Shown: positions 10,176 to 22,980 of the stretch, piece by piece
How positions within the stretch are numbered: the stretch's first letter is position 1
Layout: each line of letters starts with the position of its first letter
Origin: Parietichytrium sp. I65-24A
Lineage: Eukaryota; Sar; Bigyra; Thraustochytrida; Thraustochytriidae
Assembly: GCA_012862575.1 (NCBI GenBank)
Contig: BLSF01000036.1
Location: 248,001-312,000 of the forward strand
Reading direction: 5' to 3'
DNA: 64,000 nt
The notes under the pieces: model-generated
What the model saw: the letters and a program-made list of their open reading frames with translations, nothing else
The model's database searches: none
What the model was told of the DNA's origin: nothing
Translations under genes and position numbers: made by a program

Positions 10176-11403
10176 AAAGATCTGCGACCTGTTCGAGTGG
10201 CGGTCTGTACATCCCCAAACTAGATCAGTCCCAGAACTTGGGAGGTTGAATTGGTGTGATCGATCGGTTGACTGTGACTGTGGAATAACTCAAGTTGTCG
10301 GCTTTTGCAAATTGCAAATTGCAAACGCTTATGAACGCCTGTGAACGCTCAATTTACTGATGGACCGCGCCAATTTTGAAGCCTTACTGTAGTAAATTTC
10401 TGCCGGCCTCACACTCCTCACAACCAGACATACGTCGGAAATTGCAAAAGCTCGCAACCAAGCGATCACACTAGTACCCGCCTAACTTTACCGATATCCT
10501 CAAAGGGCACGTGTAACCTGACACTAACCGTGATACGGAATGGGGTCACACAGAGAATGCAGTGGCAATAATGAAATTCTAGCCGGGCCTATCTTTGTCT
10601 TGCTCTTTTTCTCCCCATCTCTCATCTCACATCAAGTCTCTTCGAATTGAATAAGCTATCTCTAACGTATTCGCGATGGAACAAGGCCAACGTGCCAACC
10701 ACAACAACTACAACAGCAACGCTCGCTCTCCCTTTCCAAAGCAGAGCTAACTTGTGCTGTGATCGGGGAGCCAAGTTGTCCACGGGACAACTGCGAGGGA
10801 CTCAGAAGAGAGGGGCGGCTTGACTGAAGAACGTTGAGATTTATCACACAGTCAACCACAGCCTCTTGGTAACTCGAAAAGAAACTAACTTGTGTGTGGG
10901 GGAAAGGAAGGGGAAAGTTTGGTACTATTACGCTTTTTAGACGCCGTGTGTATGGTCACTATCCCGTTTAATTGAAGGATAAGGACTCCACATAAGAAAT
11001 CTGCCTCTTTGAGATGAAAGATGTGTGGCTCTTCCATTCTTTCTTTCTTTCTTTCTATTTCTTTTGCTTCTCCTTGGTTTCTCGCCTTCTGAATGAAATC
11101 TGCAATCTCTTTTCCCCCTCTCAGCGGCCCCCTTCTGCCAATGAGCGACTCGAATGATAAGATGAGAAACTTCCTTCCCCCTCTTCCCCCCTTTCCCCTG
11201 CGAGTCGACACATTCACATGCCCACACACCACACACACCATCACACGCCCGGATTCTAACGAAAGCGCTAGCACCAACTCGCAAATCAGATCTAAGACTC
11301 TAGGAGAGCAATTAGCTTATCCACTTGCATTTTGATTGGAATGAGATCATCATCACTCGTCACTCGTCACTCGTCACTTGCTTTGAGCCAATGATCGCTC
11401 TCT

Positions 11404-11550
11404 TCCAAATTCCAAATCCCAAATCCCAAATCCCAAAATCCCAAAATCCAAAGTCCAAATTCCAATCACTTTTCTTCTCGTCGTTGTCGTTGTCGTTGTC
11501 GCAGTTGTCGTTGCTGTTGTTGGTGTGGCTGTTGTTGTTGTTGTTGTTGT
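11404..11550 (+). repeat. AAATCCC-like and TTG tandem arrays
   Basis: Degenerate 7-8 bp units (CCAAATCC/CCCAAAATC) repeat about seven times at 11404-11466. GTTGTCGTT and TTG units follow to 11550. They lie about 440-590 bp upstream of the second amidohydrolase-like start codon. Confidence 0.85.
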
Positions 11551-11991
11551 TGGGCAGTCAGTACTGAGCAGCGATTGGCCACTGGCGCCCACACGACAGC
11601 ATCGCTCGGGCCAATCACATACAAGTTGCACACTCAAGCAGCAGCACATAAATACTGACTGCCAGTCTCCAGCCAGGAAGCTACGGCGGGGTAGGGGGGC
11701 CATCTCGGTGGCGAATCGAGGAAGCTGGTGCTTCTGAGAGGAAAGCTCACATTGTTGAAAGAGTGAGTGACTGTGGGGCGGAGGTCGCTTAACGCTGTGC
11801 GGAAGTAAAGTTGGCAGATACGCGCACAGACCTGGAACGAAGGAAGCGTCAGCTGGAGCGCGGTCCGTTTGATACAATTTGAGAGGGCTTCTCGGCACGC
11901 ATTGTCCGTGTCGGTCCCTGAGGTTGTCGGGCGATTGGTGGCCGGGAGCACGCGGAAGGCCGCATATGCGAGTCGGTGAAGCTCACGCAGC

Positions 11992-13908
11992 ATGCGGGGG
12001 AGGATAGTTTCCACATTCGCGAGCATTGAAAATGACGTGCTTGGACCCGTGCGAGACTTTGCGCTGCCGTTGCCATCACCGACGAGCTTCAAGACGCGCT
12101 CAACGAGGACAAGGAAGACTAAATTTAATGACACCATGCTCACCATGCTGGCGGTCATCTTGGTATTTTGGTTTTTGAAGATGGTGGTGGAGTTGCAGTC
12201 CTCTGCGACCGCAACGCTGCAGTTTGTGCCGACTCGCTCGCCCATCCTGGACGAGGCTGGCAGTCTTTCGTCAATACATTCTACTGATCGAGCAGTGTCG
12301 CAACTCACAACTGAAGTCCTCAACGGTCCGCGGGTCCTCGAGAATTCAAATTCGTGGATGGCTGTCAGAGGCATTTCAAGCATGATGGACAAAGAGTCCA
12401 CAACAAAAATGGAGATCGCCTTGTTAGAGCAAGGGGCCAAACCGGACGTCCAGGACTTGGAGCTCAATGATTTGGAGTCCTACTCAGAGGCCGAAGATGA
12501 AGACAACGACGACGACGAGGAGGAGGAGCTGGAGGAGCTGGAGGAGGAGGATCTAAGCTCATTACAGTTGCCCGGGAGCTCTGGCGAGGATGTCGAAGAA
12601 GAAATTATATTTGTTGAAGAAGCCGACACGGACACAGACGACGATCAAGCCGAGGAAGTTATCTACCTAGATGAATCTGAATCTGACAGCAACGATTTTC
12701 CAGGTGATGCATCGAGCGCACGATCACCTAGAGATAGTGCAAATGGGGACGCTCACGTCAATACCCAAAGCGCAAGGCAAGACCCCGCTCAGCAATCGCA
12801 ATCGACAGTCACTGAGGCTCCCCGTGAGGAGAAACCCGTCAAGAAGCGCAAACCCAAGCACATTTATGAAAGCTGCAACCACGCGATAAAGCATGCTGAG
12901 CTTGAGCACTTTAAACATCGTTTTGAACACAACAGGGGTGTCAGACCACGGAAAAAGAAGCTCCCAAGCCTTACAACTTACATTGAAGGCAACATCCCAG
13001 TCATTTTAACCGTTCCGCATGGCGCAAGTCTCACTTCTGCTCTGTACGACTGGCAAGCTAATCATTTGCCCCCGAGGCGTGGATTGGATCCGGGCTCTTT
13101 GGGAAACGTAAGCAAGACACTGAGAAAGCTCCACCGCGTTAAATCGGACCCGAACACGCAAGTCATTGCCAATGAGGTTGCCGAACTCATGGATATCCGA
13201 TATGACCTCAAGCCGCATGTCATTATGGCCGAGTTTCACCGCCGTTTCGTTGACGTCAATCGGAGAATCAACGGGACGAGGATGTGTTGCTCAAAGATTT
13301 GGAAGCGATGCACTGCGGTGGCCGAATATCGGTATCACGAGGACGGTAGGCTCGACGAAAGCTGGGCCAAGAAGGTGAACATTGCGCGGCATGTGTACAG
13401 CGAGTTCCATGACATTGTTCAGCAAACCATTCACCGGATCACTGAAGAGCATCCCGGGCAGCCGATTTGGCTTTTTGACATCCACGCTCAGAAGGCCAAG
13501 CGCAAAAAGCGTCTGGGTATCTCCACCGCGGAAATGCTCGAAACAGTAATCATTGGCACCCAAAACGGGCACACGGTGCAGAATCGGCCCGATCTCTTTC
13601 GAGAGAATGGCTTTCTTGGATTCTTGAAAGACGAGCTCTCCGTGTACCCTCCGAATGAATTCATTAAAGATCACCCAAATTACAATGGCGGGAACCTTGT
13701 GGCTGAATTTGGGTATCGCGGAGTGCGAGGCGCGGTAATGAATGCTGTTCAGCTTGAGTTTGGCATCAACCTGCGCTTGAAGGCCAGATCTAGATTCTCT
13801 GCCGTGTCTGCCGTTGTCGACAGTATTTTCGGGGTGGTGCGTCTTCAAGAAAAGAAAATTGAACGCGCGAAAATGGAGGAGGAGCGCCTTGCTTCTCAAT
13901 TTCAATGA
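11992..13908 (+). CDS. Membrane-anchored N-formylglutamate amidohydrolase-like protein with acidic stalk (paralogue B)
   Basis: A 638-residue paralogue of the protein at 7469. The C-terminal domain carries the same motifs: VPHGAS near residue 341, RRFVDVNRR near 416, FDIHAQK near 495, YNGGNLVAEFG near 566 and LEFG near 587. Shared local features include CCSKIWKRCTAVAEY, the match to CCKSLWPKCTAVADY in paralogue A. A single hydrophobic helix at about 49-64 (MLAVILVFWFLKMVV) again predicts a type II signal anchor. Between helix and enzyme domain lies a stalk of about 250 residues, absent from paralogue A. It has a very acidic block (about 150-230, EDEDNDDDEEEELEELEEED and later Asp/Glu runs) and a basic KKRKPKH patch. 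The gene shares orientation with paralogue A, so tandem duplication is likely. The stalk may bind divalent cations or a polycation; that is inference. Confidence 0.85.
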   Translation: MRGRIVSTFASIENDVLGPVRDFALPLPSPTSFKTRSTRTRKTKFNDTMLTMLAVILVFWFLKMVVELQSSATATLQFVPTRSPILDEAGSLSSIHSTDRAVSQLTTEVLNGPRVLENSNSWMAVRGISSMMDKESTTKMEIALLEQGAKPDVQDLELNDLESYSEAEDEDNDDDEEEELEELEEEDLSSLQLPGSSGEDVEEEIIFVEEADTDTDDDQAEEVIYLDESESDSNDFPGDASSARSPRDSANGDAHVNTQSARQDPAQQSQSTVTEAPREEKPVKKRKPKHIYESCNHAIKHAELEHFKHRFEHNRGVRPRKKKLPSLTTYIEGNIPVILTVPHGASLTSALYDWQANHLPPRRGLDPGSLGNVSKTLRKLHRVKSDPNTQVIANEVAELMDIRYDLKPHVIMAEFHRRFVDVNRRINGTRMCCSKIWKRCTAVAEYRYHEDGRLDESWAKKVNIARHVYSEFHDIVQQTIHRITEEHPGQPIWLFDIHAQKAKRKKRLGISTAEMLETVIIGTQNGHTVQNRPDLFRENGFLGFLKDELSVYPPNEFIKDHPNYNGGNLVAEFGYRGVRGAVMNAVQLEFGINLRLKARSRFSAVSAVVDSIFGVVRLQEKKIERAKMEEERLASQFQ

Positions 13909-14056
13909 CGCTGTTGAGGATATTGGGCGTGCGTGCTCGCCTCGTTTTTGTTTGTTGAGCTTTATCTCTACGTTGTTGCTTTTTAGCCATAATCTGTAAA
14001 CTTTCCTATGAAACGTAATTTTTGATTTTGTTTAAAAGTTCTCCTGCGGATCGGTC

Positions 14057-17000
14057 CTATTCCATTATCTGATTCTGATTAACTCTTGGGTTGGAGCCCC
14101 GCAAAATTAAAATCTCTTCCTTGAGCGCTTCGATCTCTTTGCTTTGCATTTTCACTAGTTGCGCAAGGCGAGCCGATTCCTGCACGTCGCGTTGAGATTG
14201 CATCGCAGGCCCTTGGGACATTGTTGCATTCTTGTTTAACTCCTGTTCGAGGTGCCGCTGCATCTCAGTCAGAGTCGCTATTCGCTGGAGCAACTCGGAA
14301 TTGACTTTCGTGACTTGGAGCAGCTCGCGCTGTGCCGTCTCCACCCGAGATTTGAACCCCTCTTGCTCTTGACGATGGTGTTTTTCCTGCTCGAGAAATT
14401 TGGACTTGAGATCTGTCACTGCTTTGCTGGTGCCCATCTTCTCTATGGTGTCCAAGTCAATGATTTGCCCAAACTTGAGCATCTGCAAGTCATCACATTT
14501 GTCCTTGAGAACCATAATGTCAGCTTCTTTCTGGCGCTTCTCACGGACCAGCTTCTTTTGTGTCGTATGAAGGTCACGAAATTCTTTCTTCTTAGCCTTG
14601 CACTCGTCAATGAGTTTTCCGATCCCAGAATGTAAGTCGAAGAGTTCCTGGCGGTCGAATATGAGCGCCGTATCGATTGTTGCTGGAAGCTTGAGCTTTT
14701 GCTTAAGCTCATGTTCCCGCTCGGCGATTTTTCGCATACGCCAAATCATCTGCTTGACCGACTGCACCTGTGTGAGTAGCTGCTCTTGTCGAGCGATGAT
14801 GTCCTCCTCAGGCAGCTCTTCCGCGAGTTCCAATTGCGCATTTAACTCCCGAAGCTCCGTTTTGGCCTCCTGAATTTCCGGGCTCTCACCATCGATTTCC
14901 GCATCTTCCAAGAAATCTTCGCTCTGAAAGTCCGCTTCATCGTCACAACTTTCCTCCGTAGTAGGTGATGGTTTGTTTTCAGTGGCTTCCGGATCGACTA
15001 GACAGCAGATCTGGTTCAATTTGAGAACGACAGAGGCATCGATTTCATTCAGTTTGCGCTGCTTCTCGTTTTGGAAGGCCTGAATCTCGACCACCGTGGC
15101 TTTCAGATCCTTATCAATCTGCTTCTCGCGACCTTGATGGCGGTCATTCGACTTTTTAAGCTCCTCGACGGCTTTGTTGAACTCGTTTAAGACCTCCTCC
15201 TGGTCAAGTCGTTTCTCGCGAAGCTCGAGGATCTTTTCATAAATGGCGGGGTCACATCCATCGGGGCATCGCTCCTCTTCAGGTTCGCCGTCTTCCATGT
15301 CTTCCTCCTCTTCGTCGTAATCATCATCGTCGTCTTCATCTTCGTCCTCATCGTCCGAACCTTCTTCGCCACGCTGTTTGGCACGCTTGATCTTGCGTTT
15401 GAAGATTTTCAGCAGCTGTGCGTTAACTGGGTTGCTATCGCTACCGACGATGGCACTAAACTCATCCATAATGATCCTGTCCTTCTCTTGCCACACCTCA
15501 ATCTCAGCTTTCTTGGCGGATAGTTTTTCTTGGCACAAATTGATCTCAGCCACTACTTCTGCCTTCTGAGCACGACAGTTTTCGAGCTTGGTCATCAAAG
15601 CCACGTCCTTCTTCTCGAAGTCTTTGAGAAGTCCGAGCTCTCTGTACAAGAGGATCTGGCGGAGCTCGGCAGCCGCAAGTTCTGCGTCAAGTTGTGCGCG
15701 CTCCTTGCGAAGGTCGTACACGGCTGAGTCAAATGCTGTGACCGAAGCCACATTTCGATCAAAAATGACTTTCTTCTCATGAGTGAAAAGCCTCACTTTG
15801 GTTTCCCACTCCTCCTTCTCGAACCGGGTTTGTGGCCGCGAGCTCGGATTCTCTCGCACATGATTTTGAAAGGCAACAACGGGAATGCTGCTATACGTAG
15901 AAGTCTCCAGTGATGAAGGTTGAGTCGCAAAAGTATTTCGGCTTGCCGGTGTGTCAGACGAAGGCGGAACCTCCTTCTCTACGCCAGAGGCAGACTCTGT
16001 ATTCTCCGTAGGCGGGGCAGTGGAACTAAGTAAGGCTTCGCGATCTACCTGGGCAATCTCAAGGCGCTTTTCAGGCCATTCCATGGGATCCAGATCAAGA
16101 GGCAAGCATTCAATGTCCTCTTCAGTTGTCGCCTTCCCAAGTTCTTTGTTAATCTGAGTAATCCGTGAAGCATCTTCCCTTGCGGTCTCAACAATTCTTT
16201 TCTTCAATTCACGCAGTGCGAGGAATTTCTGATTGAAGGACATCCTGATGGACTGAATTGCTTCTGCGAGCAAGACGCATTGTCGTTTCTTTTTCTCAAA
16301 ATTAACCTGCAGGTCAGCAGGAACCTGGTAGTCGTCTGCAGATTTCAATTTGTAATCGCCCATGTTGTTCATCACCCAATTAATAGCGGCAACATCTGCC
16401 GGATCGTCAGCATTCTCGTCTGGCTTCTGGTCCAAGAGTTCCTGCATTAATGCTTTTCGCTCTTTTCTCAGTGCCTTCCTGGCCTCCCAGCCTGTCTCTT
16501 GATTGTTCTTGGCAGATATTCGTGCTCGACTAGAGCCTGGCATGTGAAGTCCGTCAGCACCGCTTCTGCTTGTAAGTCCAGTGGCTCCAGGTAGTATCTC
16601 AGCACCAGTGTCCCCCTTAACGCCATTCAGAGTTGCCATGCCTTCGCCATCCTCAAAAAGGTTTTTGATGGCTGCCACCGCATCTGCAAGTGTCTCCGAA
16701 AATCTCACCGTGCGGAACGACTGAACGCAGTGTTCAGGATTGAAGCCGCGCATAACAATTTTCTCAACCAGCAAAGGATCAAGCATCGCAGCCTTCATCT
16801 TGTTTAATTTTGCCTTGCTCACGTTCACATCCCACTGGGTTTCTTTGCTGACTTCCTCTAGTTGCAGCTTTCCGTCAGCATGCAGACTTTCGATAAGCTC
16901 CACGTCAATGTTGAAGTCAACGCGCTCCAGCTTAGTTTCCTCGGCATCTTCCTCGTTCTCCTCCAACACAAGTTCGAAGTCTTTTCGCAGCTGCTGGATA

Positions 17001-19687
17001 ACTTTGCGGACCTTGTTCTTCTCAATCTCAGCGAGCTGCCGTTTAGTATCCTCGCCGGTTTTCAACTTGTCATCTTGGATTGAGTATGCGCCTGGGTCGG
17101 TGATATCCGTCCCGGTCTCCACCTTTGCTTCCAGGCCAGGGCTAGCACTCAGGGCCTCGGAGCCCGAAATCGCATCTTCAAAGCCTAATTTCTCGGCCTC
17201 TTGGTCCGTGAGGGCGATCGGAGCAGTGCGGATAAGGTCAGAGTTTGCCCCTAGCTCTGCGATCCCCAAACCAATAGAACCGCGAGCTGGCGACTTGGGC
17301 GAAGTTGGGGAAGCGGCAGAAGGTGCCGTCACGAGTGGGTTGCCGCACACGTCGATGCGGAGCTTTTTAGTCTTGATGCGCGCTCCTGCCTTCTTTGAGA
17401 GTTCTGCGCTTTGTTTTTCGAGTTCCTCAGCCCGAAGCTTATGGGCAAAGACAACTCCATCCGCACCAGCTGTTAGCAGGAACTTGTCGTCGTAGCTTGT
17501 GCAAGCGCCGCTCAAAGATCCTTGAAAGCCGTCGTGTACGCTAACCAGAGCGTAGCATTGAGGCGTGTCCACCGGCCGAATACGAACTGTACCGTCGGCG
17601 CCTCCGTTGACATAAAAGCGTTTTGACCAAGTCATACCCAAGACAGAGACTGGGCGAAAGGCTTTGGACCCTGCGACATAAGCGTTTTCCTCGGGTTCGT
17701 CAGAGTTGAGCCCGTCGTCGATGGATATGTTGGCGAATGTCTCCACGGGATACTCGTTCTCAAAAGTACAGACAAAGAGTGGTCCAGCATCATTCCCGTC
17801 CAGCGCAATCACAAATTTCTTTGGGTTGCCATGAACAAGCATAATCTCGACGACATTACCCTTCGGCAAGGCTGCGATGCGATCTTGCTCGGTTTGCCAC
17901 TTGGCCTCCTCCTCCTCGCGCATCTTCCGCTGCCGCTCTTCGAATTCTTCTTGGTCATCACCCTCTGGTGCTTGAATGCTGGAGTTGTCCTGAGCTTTGC
18001 GTTTCTGCGGTTTACGCTTGAACACAAACGTCCTCGTGGGAAGCCCAAACAGTTCATACGATTCAGCAGTGTCCCCGAATTTGACCGAGTTGGATTTGTG
18101 CGGGACTGTATACTCTACTACAACGCCATTCTCGCAAGCACACAGAACCTTGTCGCCCACTTGGTTCCAGATAAGTTTGCTCGTTCGCGACTCTAGGGTT
18201 ACAAAGCCTTTCGGGGTGTATTTAAAAGTCCCGTCTCCAAACGGAGTGATTTGGAAGAAGAAAATGATTCCATCGCCCCCAAGTGTGGCCAACAGCTCGT
18301 GATCTGGAGATATCGATACAGATAAGACTTTACCGTTGTGCGGTTTAAATGCGTCAATTAATTTCCACTCCGAGCTGCCTCGCAATAGGACGCGAACAAC
18401 ACCGTCTGCAAAACCAACAAATACAGTTTGGCCTCCTTCGTCCAGGGACTTTGGAGCCCAGGTCACACATGAAGCACCAGAGTTGAACGTTGTGCTGTAT
18501 AGCATCTTCCGAGATACGTAGTCCCATAGCTTGACTGTGGCGTCTTGGCCTACAGTGGCGGCCAAGTGCTCTACAGGGGATGTGGCAAGGCCAGAGATAG
18601 GGCCGGCGTGACCAGCGTAGACTATTTCGCGTGGGGAGCTGGATACCATAGGCTCCTCAATCTTCAAGATAGCCCCGTTTTGGTCTTGGATAATGACGAA
18701 GCCTTCGGCGAGGTGAATCGCCAGAGGAATGACTCCGTCAAGATGGATCTCGCGAGAGGGCTCCAGGTTTAGAAATGGGTTGTCATCGTCCACTTCTCCT
18801 TGATCGATCTTCTCCATGGACCACCATCGGATCCAACCATCTTTGCCAGCAGTGATAAATTCCGCAATGGACGGGCGATCGTGGTTTAAGAGCTTACAGA
18901 AACTCACTTCCCCTGCGTGAGGCAGGTCCCCATTCATTCGCCTAATCTCAAGCTTGATGAAATTTCCGTCCCACAGGAGCAAGGAACCGCTCTCGCTCCC
19001 ACTGAGCACCTTCCCATCCGGCATGGAGGCGTACGCAGCAATATCACTAAGCTCAACTTTGCCAAATTTCCCAATGTCGCCTTGAAGCTTGAGCCCAGTG
19101 AAAGTACTTGCCATTTTCCAGAATCTTATGTGCCCAAGCCCACTTGTGGTCAGCAAGCCTTCATGCACTGGATTGAAAGTCACGTTGTATACTTCCTGCG
19201 CAAACGCCTTGTTTCGAAGAATGATTTGCTCATTGTCCCAATCCCAAATCGTCAGCAGAAAGTCAGGCGAGCCACCGACGGTTGCAAGCTTTACACCATC
19301 CCCGGAGGAAAAGCACATGGACGCGTAGCTGCGCTCCGTCCCATTTCTCAGCACCTTACACAACTCCAGCTCAGGAAAGGTATAAATGTACACATTCGGT
19401 TTCTGTCCTTTTCCACCGACCGCAAAATATCTCCGACTCGGATGCACGCACAGGCATCCGACTCCCTGTTCGTCAGGGCAGAAAACATACTCAATGCCTT
19501 CCCGATCGACTTCTATTATCGCCGCAGCCGTGCCCACCGACGTCAGCACTGTGGTATTGCTCAGCAGGTGCACATTCCCTCGTTTCTGAGACTGAAACCC
19601 AAACCCATGGTGCACTGTCACGATCTCCTGCCCAGCCACTTCGCAAGGCTCCCGCAACCTGATAGGCGCTTTGCTTGCGCCCTCCAT
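14057..19687 (-). CDS. CFAP44: Cilia- and flagella-associated protein 44 (WDR52)
   Basis: A 1876-residue intronless gene; human CFAP44 is about 1850 residues. CFAP44 with CFAP43 forms the tether of the inner-arm dynein f/I1 motor head in axonemes. The N-terminal about 780 residues hold many WD-type repeats, with segments such as LSGSESGSLLLWDG, ITAGKDGWIRWWSM and VTWAPKSLDEGGQTVFVGF. The last matches the WAPRS..GGQ..AVGF.DGVVR signature I know from CFAP44. From about residue 900 the chain is mostly coiled coil, with an acidic Asp/Glu run at about 1441-1479. A pyrimidine tract upstream (19690-19860) is purine-rich on the sense strand. CFAP43 is the main alternative, but the length and signature favour CFAP44. 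With DRC4 this shows a 9+2-type motile flagellum. Confidence 0.9.
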   Translation of the reverse strand: MEGASKAPIRLREPCEVAGQEIVTVHHGFGFQSQKRGNVHLLSNTTVLTSVGTAAAIIEVDREGIEYVFCPDEQGVGCLCVHPSRRYFAVGGKGQKPNVYIYTFPELELCKVLRNGTERSYASMCFSSGDGVKLATVGGSPDFLLTIWDWDNEQIILRNKAFAQEVYNVTFNPVHEGLLTTSGLGHIRFWKMASTFTGLKLQGDIGKFGKVELSDIAAYASMPDGKVLSGSESGSLLLWDGNFIKLEIRRMNGDLPHAGEVSFCKLLNHDRPSIAEFITAGKDGWIRWWSMEKIDQGEVDDDNPFLNLEPSREIHLDGVIPLAIHLAEGFVIIQDQNGAILKIEEPMVSSSPREIVYAGHAGPISGLATSPVEHLAATVGQDATVKLWDYVSRKMLYSTTFNSGASCVTWAPKSLDEGGQTVFVGFADGVVRVLLRGSSEWKLIDAFKPHNGKVLSVSISPDHELLATLGGDGIIFFFQITPFGDGTFKYTPKGFVTLESRTSKLIWNQVGDKVLCACENGVVVEYTVPHKSNSVKFGDTAESYELFGLPTRTFVFKRKPQKRKAQDNSSIQAPEGDDQEEFEERQRKMREEEEAKWQTEQDRIAALPKGNVVEIMLVHGNPKKFVIALDGNDAGPLFVCTFENEYPVETFANISIDDGLNSDEPEENAYVAGSKAFRPVSVLGMTWSKRFYVNGGADGTVRIRPVDTPQCYALVSVHDGFQGSLSGACTSYDDKFLLTAGADGVVFAHKLRAEELEKQSAELSKKAGARIKTKKLRIDVCGNPLVTAPSAASPTSPKSPARGSIGLGIAELGANSDLIRTAPIALTDQEAEKLGFEDAISGSEALSASPGLEAKVETGTDITDPGAYSIQDDKLKTGEDTKRQLAEIEKNKVRKVIQQLRKDFELVLEENEEDAEETKLERVDFNIDVELIESLHADGKLQLEEVSKETQWDVNVSKAKLNKMKAAMLDPLLVEKIVMRGFNPEHCVQSFRTVRFSETLADAVAAIKNLFEDGEGMATLNGVKGDTGAEILPGATGLTSRSGADGLHMPGSSRARISAKNNQETGWEARKALRKERKALMQELLDQKPDENADDPADVAAINWVMNNMGDYKLKSADDYQVPADLQVNFEKKKRQCVLLAEAIQSIRMSFNQKFLALRELKKRIVETAREDASRITQINKELGKATTEEDIECLPLDLDPMEWPEKRLEIAQVDREALLSSTAPPTENTESASGVEKEVPPSSDTPASRNTFATQPSSLETSTYSSIPVVAFQNHVRENPSSRPQTRFEKEEWETKVRLFTHEKKVIFDRNVASVTAFDSAVYDLRKERAQLDAELAAAELRQILLYRELGLLKDFEKKDVALMTKLENCRAQKAEVVAEINLCQEKLSAKKAEIEVWQEKDRIIMDEFSAIVGSDSNPVNAQLLKIFKRKIKRAKQRGEEGSDDEDEDEDDDDDYDEEEEDMEDGEPEEERCPDGCDPAIYEKILELREKRLDQEEVLNEFNKAVEELKKSNDRHQGREKQIDKDLKATVVEIQAFQNEKQRKLNEIDASVVLKLNQICCLVDPEATENKPSPTTEESCDDEADFQSEDFLEDAEIDGESPEIQEAKTELRELNAQLELAEELPEEDIIARQEQLLTQVQSVKQMIWRMRKIAEREHELKQKLKLPATIDTALIFDRQELFDLHSGIGKLIDECKAKKKEFRDLHTTQKKLVREKRQKEADIMVLKDKCDDLQMLKFGQIIDLDTIEKMGTSKAVTDLKSKFLEQEKHHRQEQEGFKSRVETAQRELLQVTKVNSELLQRIATLTEMQRHLEQELNKNATMSQGPAMQSQRDVQESARLAQLVKMQSKEIEALKEEILILRGSNPRVNQNQIME

Positions 19688-20395
19688 CTCCTTCTCTTCA
19701 CTCTATCTCAATCTCAATCTCTATCTCAATCTCAATCCCTTCTCTCTTCACGCTAACTCAGTTGTCTGTCCAGCTGTGTTCCTCTATATTGCTTCCTCTC
19801 AATTCCTCTCTCAATTCCTCTCTCTCTCTCTCTCTCTCTCTCTTCCCCGCTTGGCCTCTCAAAAGTCTCTGTCCTCCTCCTCGTAACCTTGGCCGGTGCG
19901 TTACGAGAGGCGAGGGGTGTCCGCTCCGCGTACCCGTTTCGTTTCCTGTGAGGACTCGTTTCAGCGGCTCCTTCTGGCTGGGTTGGTTGCAAGTGTTGGA
20001 AGACGTTCTTGGGTAGCGTCCCGCTAAGGCGGGATAGGACTCCGCGAAAACGGACACGAGGGAACGAGGAAGCGTTCGCTAGGAGTGGTTGCCCATTACA
20101 CCCATTACACCCATTACAAGCAAATGCACTAACTAGCTAGGCTAACATAGGCTAACGATGCTAACTCATAGAGAATTGTATGGAGAATGTGTGTGGAGGT
20201 AGGGCAGCGTTATAACCGTTGGTTGATGATTATTTTGCGAAATGTCATAAAAGTTGGGGATGGAGCTGGCCGCTCAGGCCAGATAGCGGGTTTCAAGGAG
20301 GCTTTGACGAATGCTGCAAAGCTGGAGAGGCAAGGGAAAAAAAGAAAAAAGCTATTTTGTGCATAACTAAACTGCAGTGGCCATGGACCTTGCTC
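19688..20395. other. Intergenic region upstream of CFAP44
   Basis: Contains CTCAATCTCAATCTCTAT repeats (19693-19742), a CT microsatellite (about 19826-19843) and three copies of CCCATTACA (about 20091-20117). The CT tracts read GA on the CFAP44 sense strand and probably lie in its 5' leader or promoter. Confidence 0.7.

Positions 20396-22980
<2,585 letters not shown>

Larger units (their letters stand above)
8735..11991. other. Repeat-rich intergenic region between two paralogous genes
   Basis: A 3.2 kb stretch with no acceptable gene. It contains a TTC-rich tract (9390-9510), two GA microsatellites (10068-10106 and 10133-10175) around an ambiguous base at 10107, and a TTTC run (11036-11060). 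It also holds a tandem array of AAATCCC-like units (11404-11466) and a TTG-repeat block (11482-11550). Sequence at 10108-10132 recurs at 49224-49248. The last few hundred bases probably hold the promoter of the gene at 11992. Confidence 0.7.

Noticed and set aside
11634-12467. 277-codon open frame on the minus strand
   Set aside because: Overlaps the promoter and N-terminus of amidohydrolase-like paralogue B in antisense; no domain.
16740-17495. 251-codon Ser-rich open frame on the plus strand
   Set aside because: Antisense shadow of CFAP44; Ser-rich low-complexity composition mirrors the Glu/Leu-rich sense protein.
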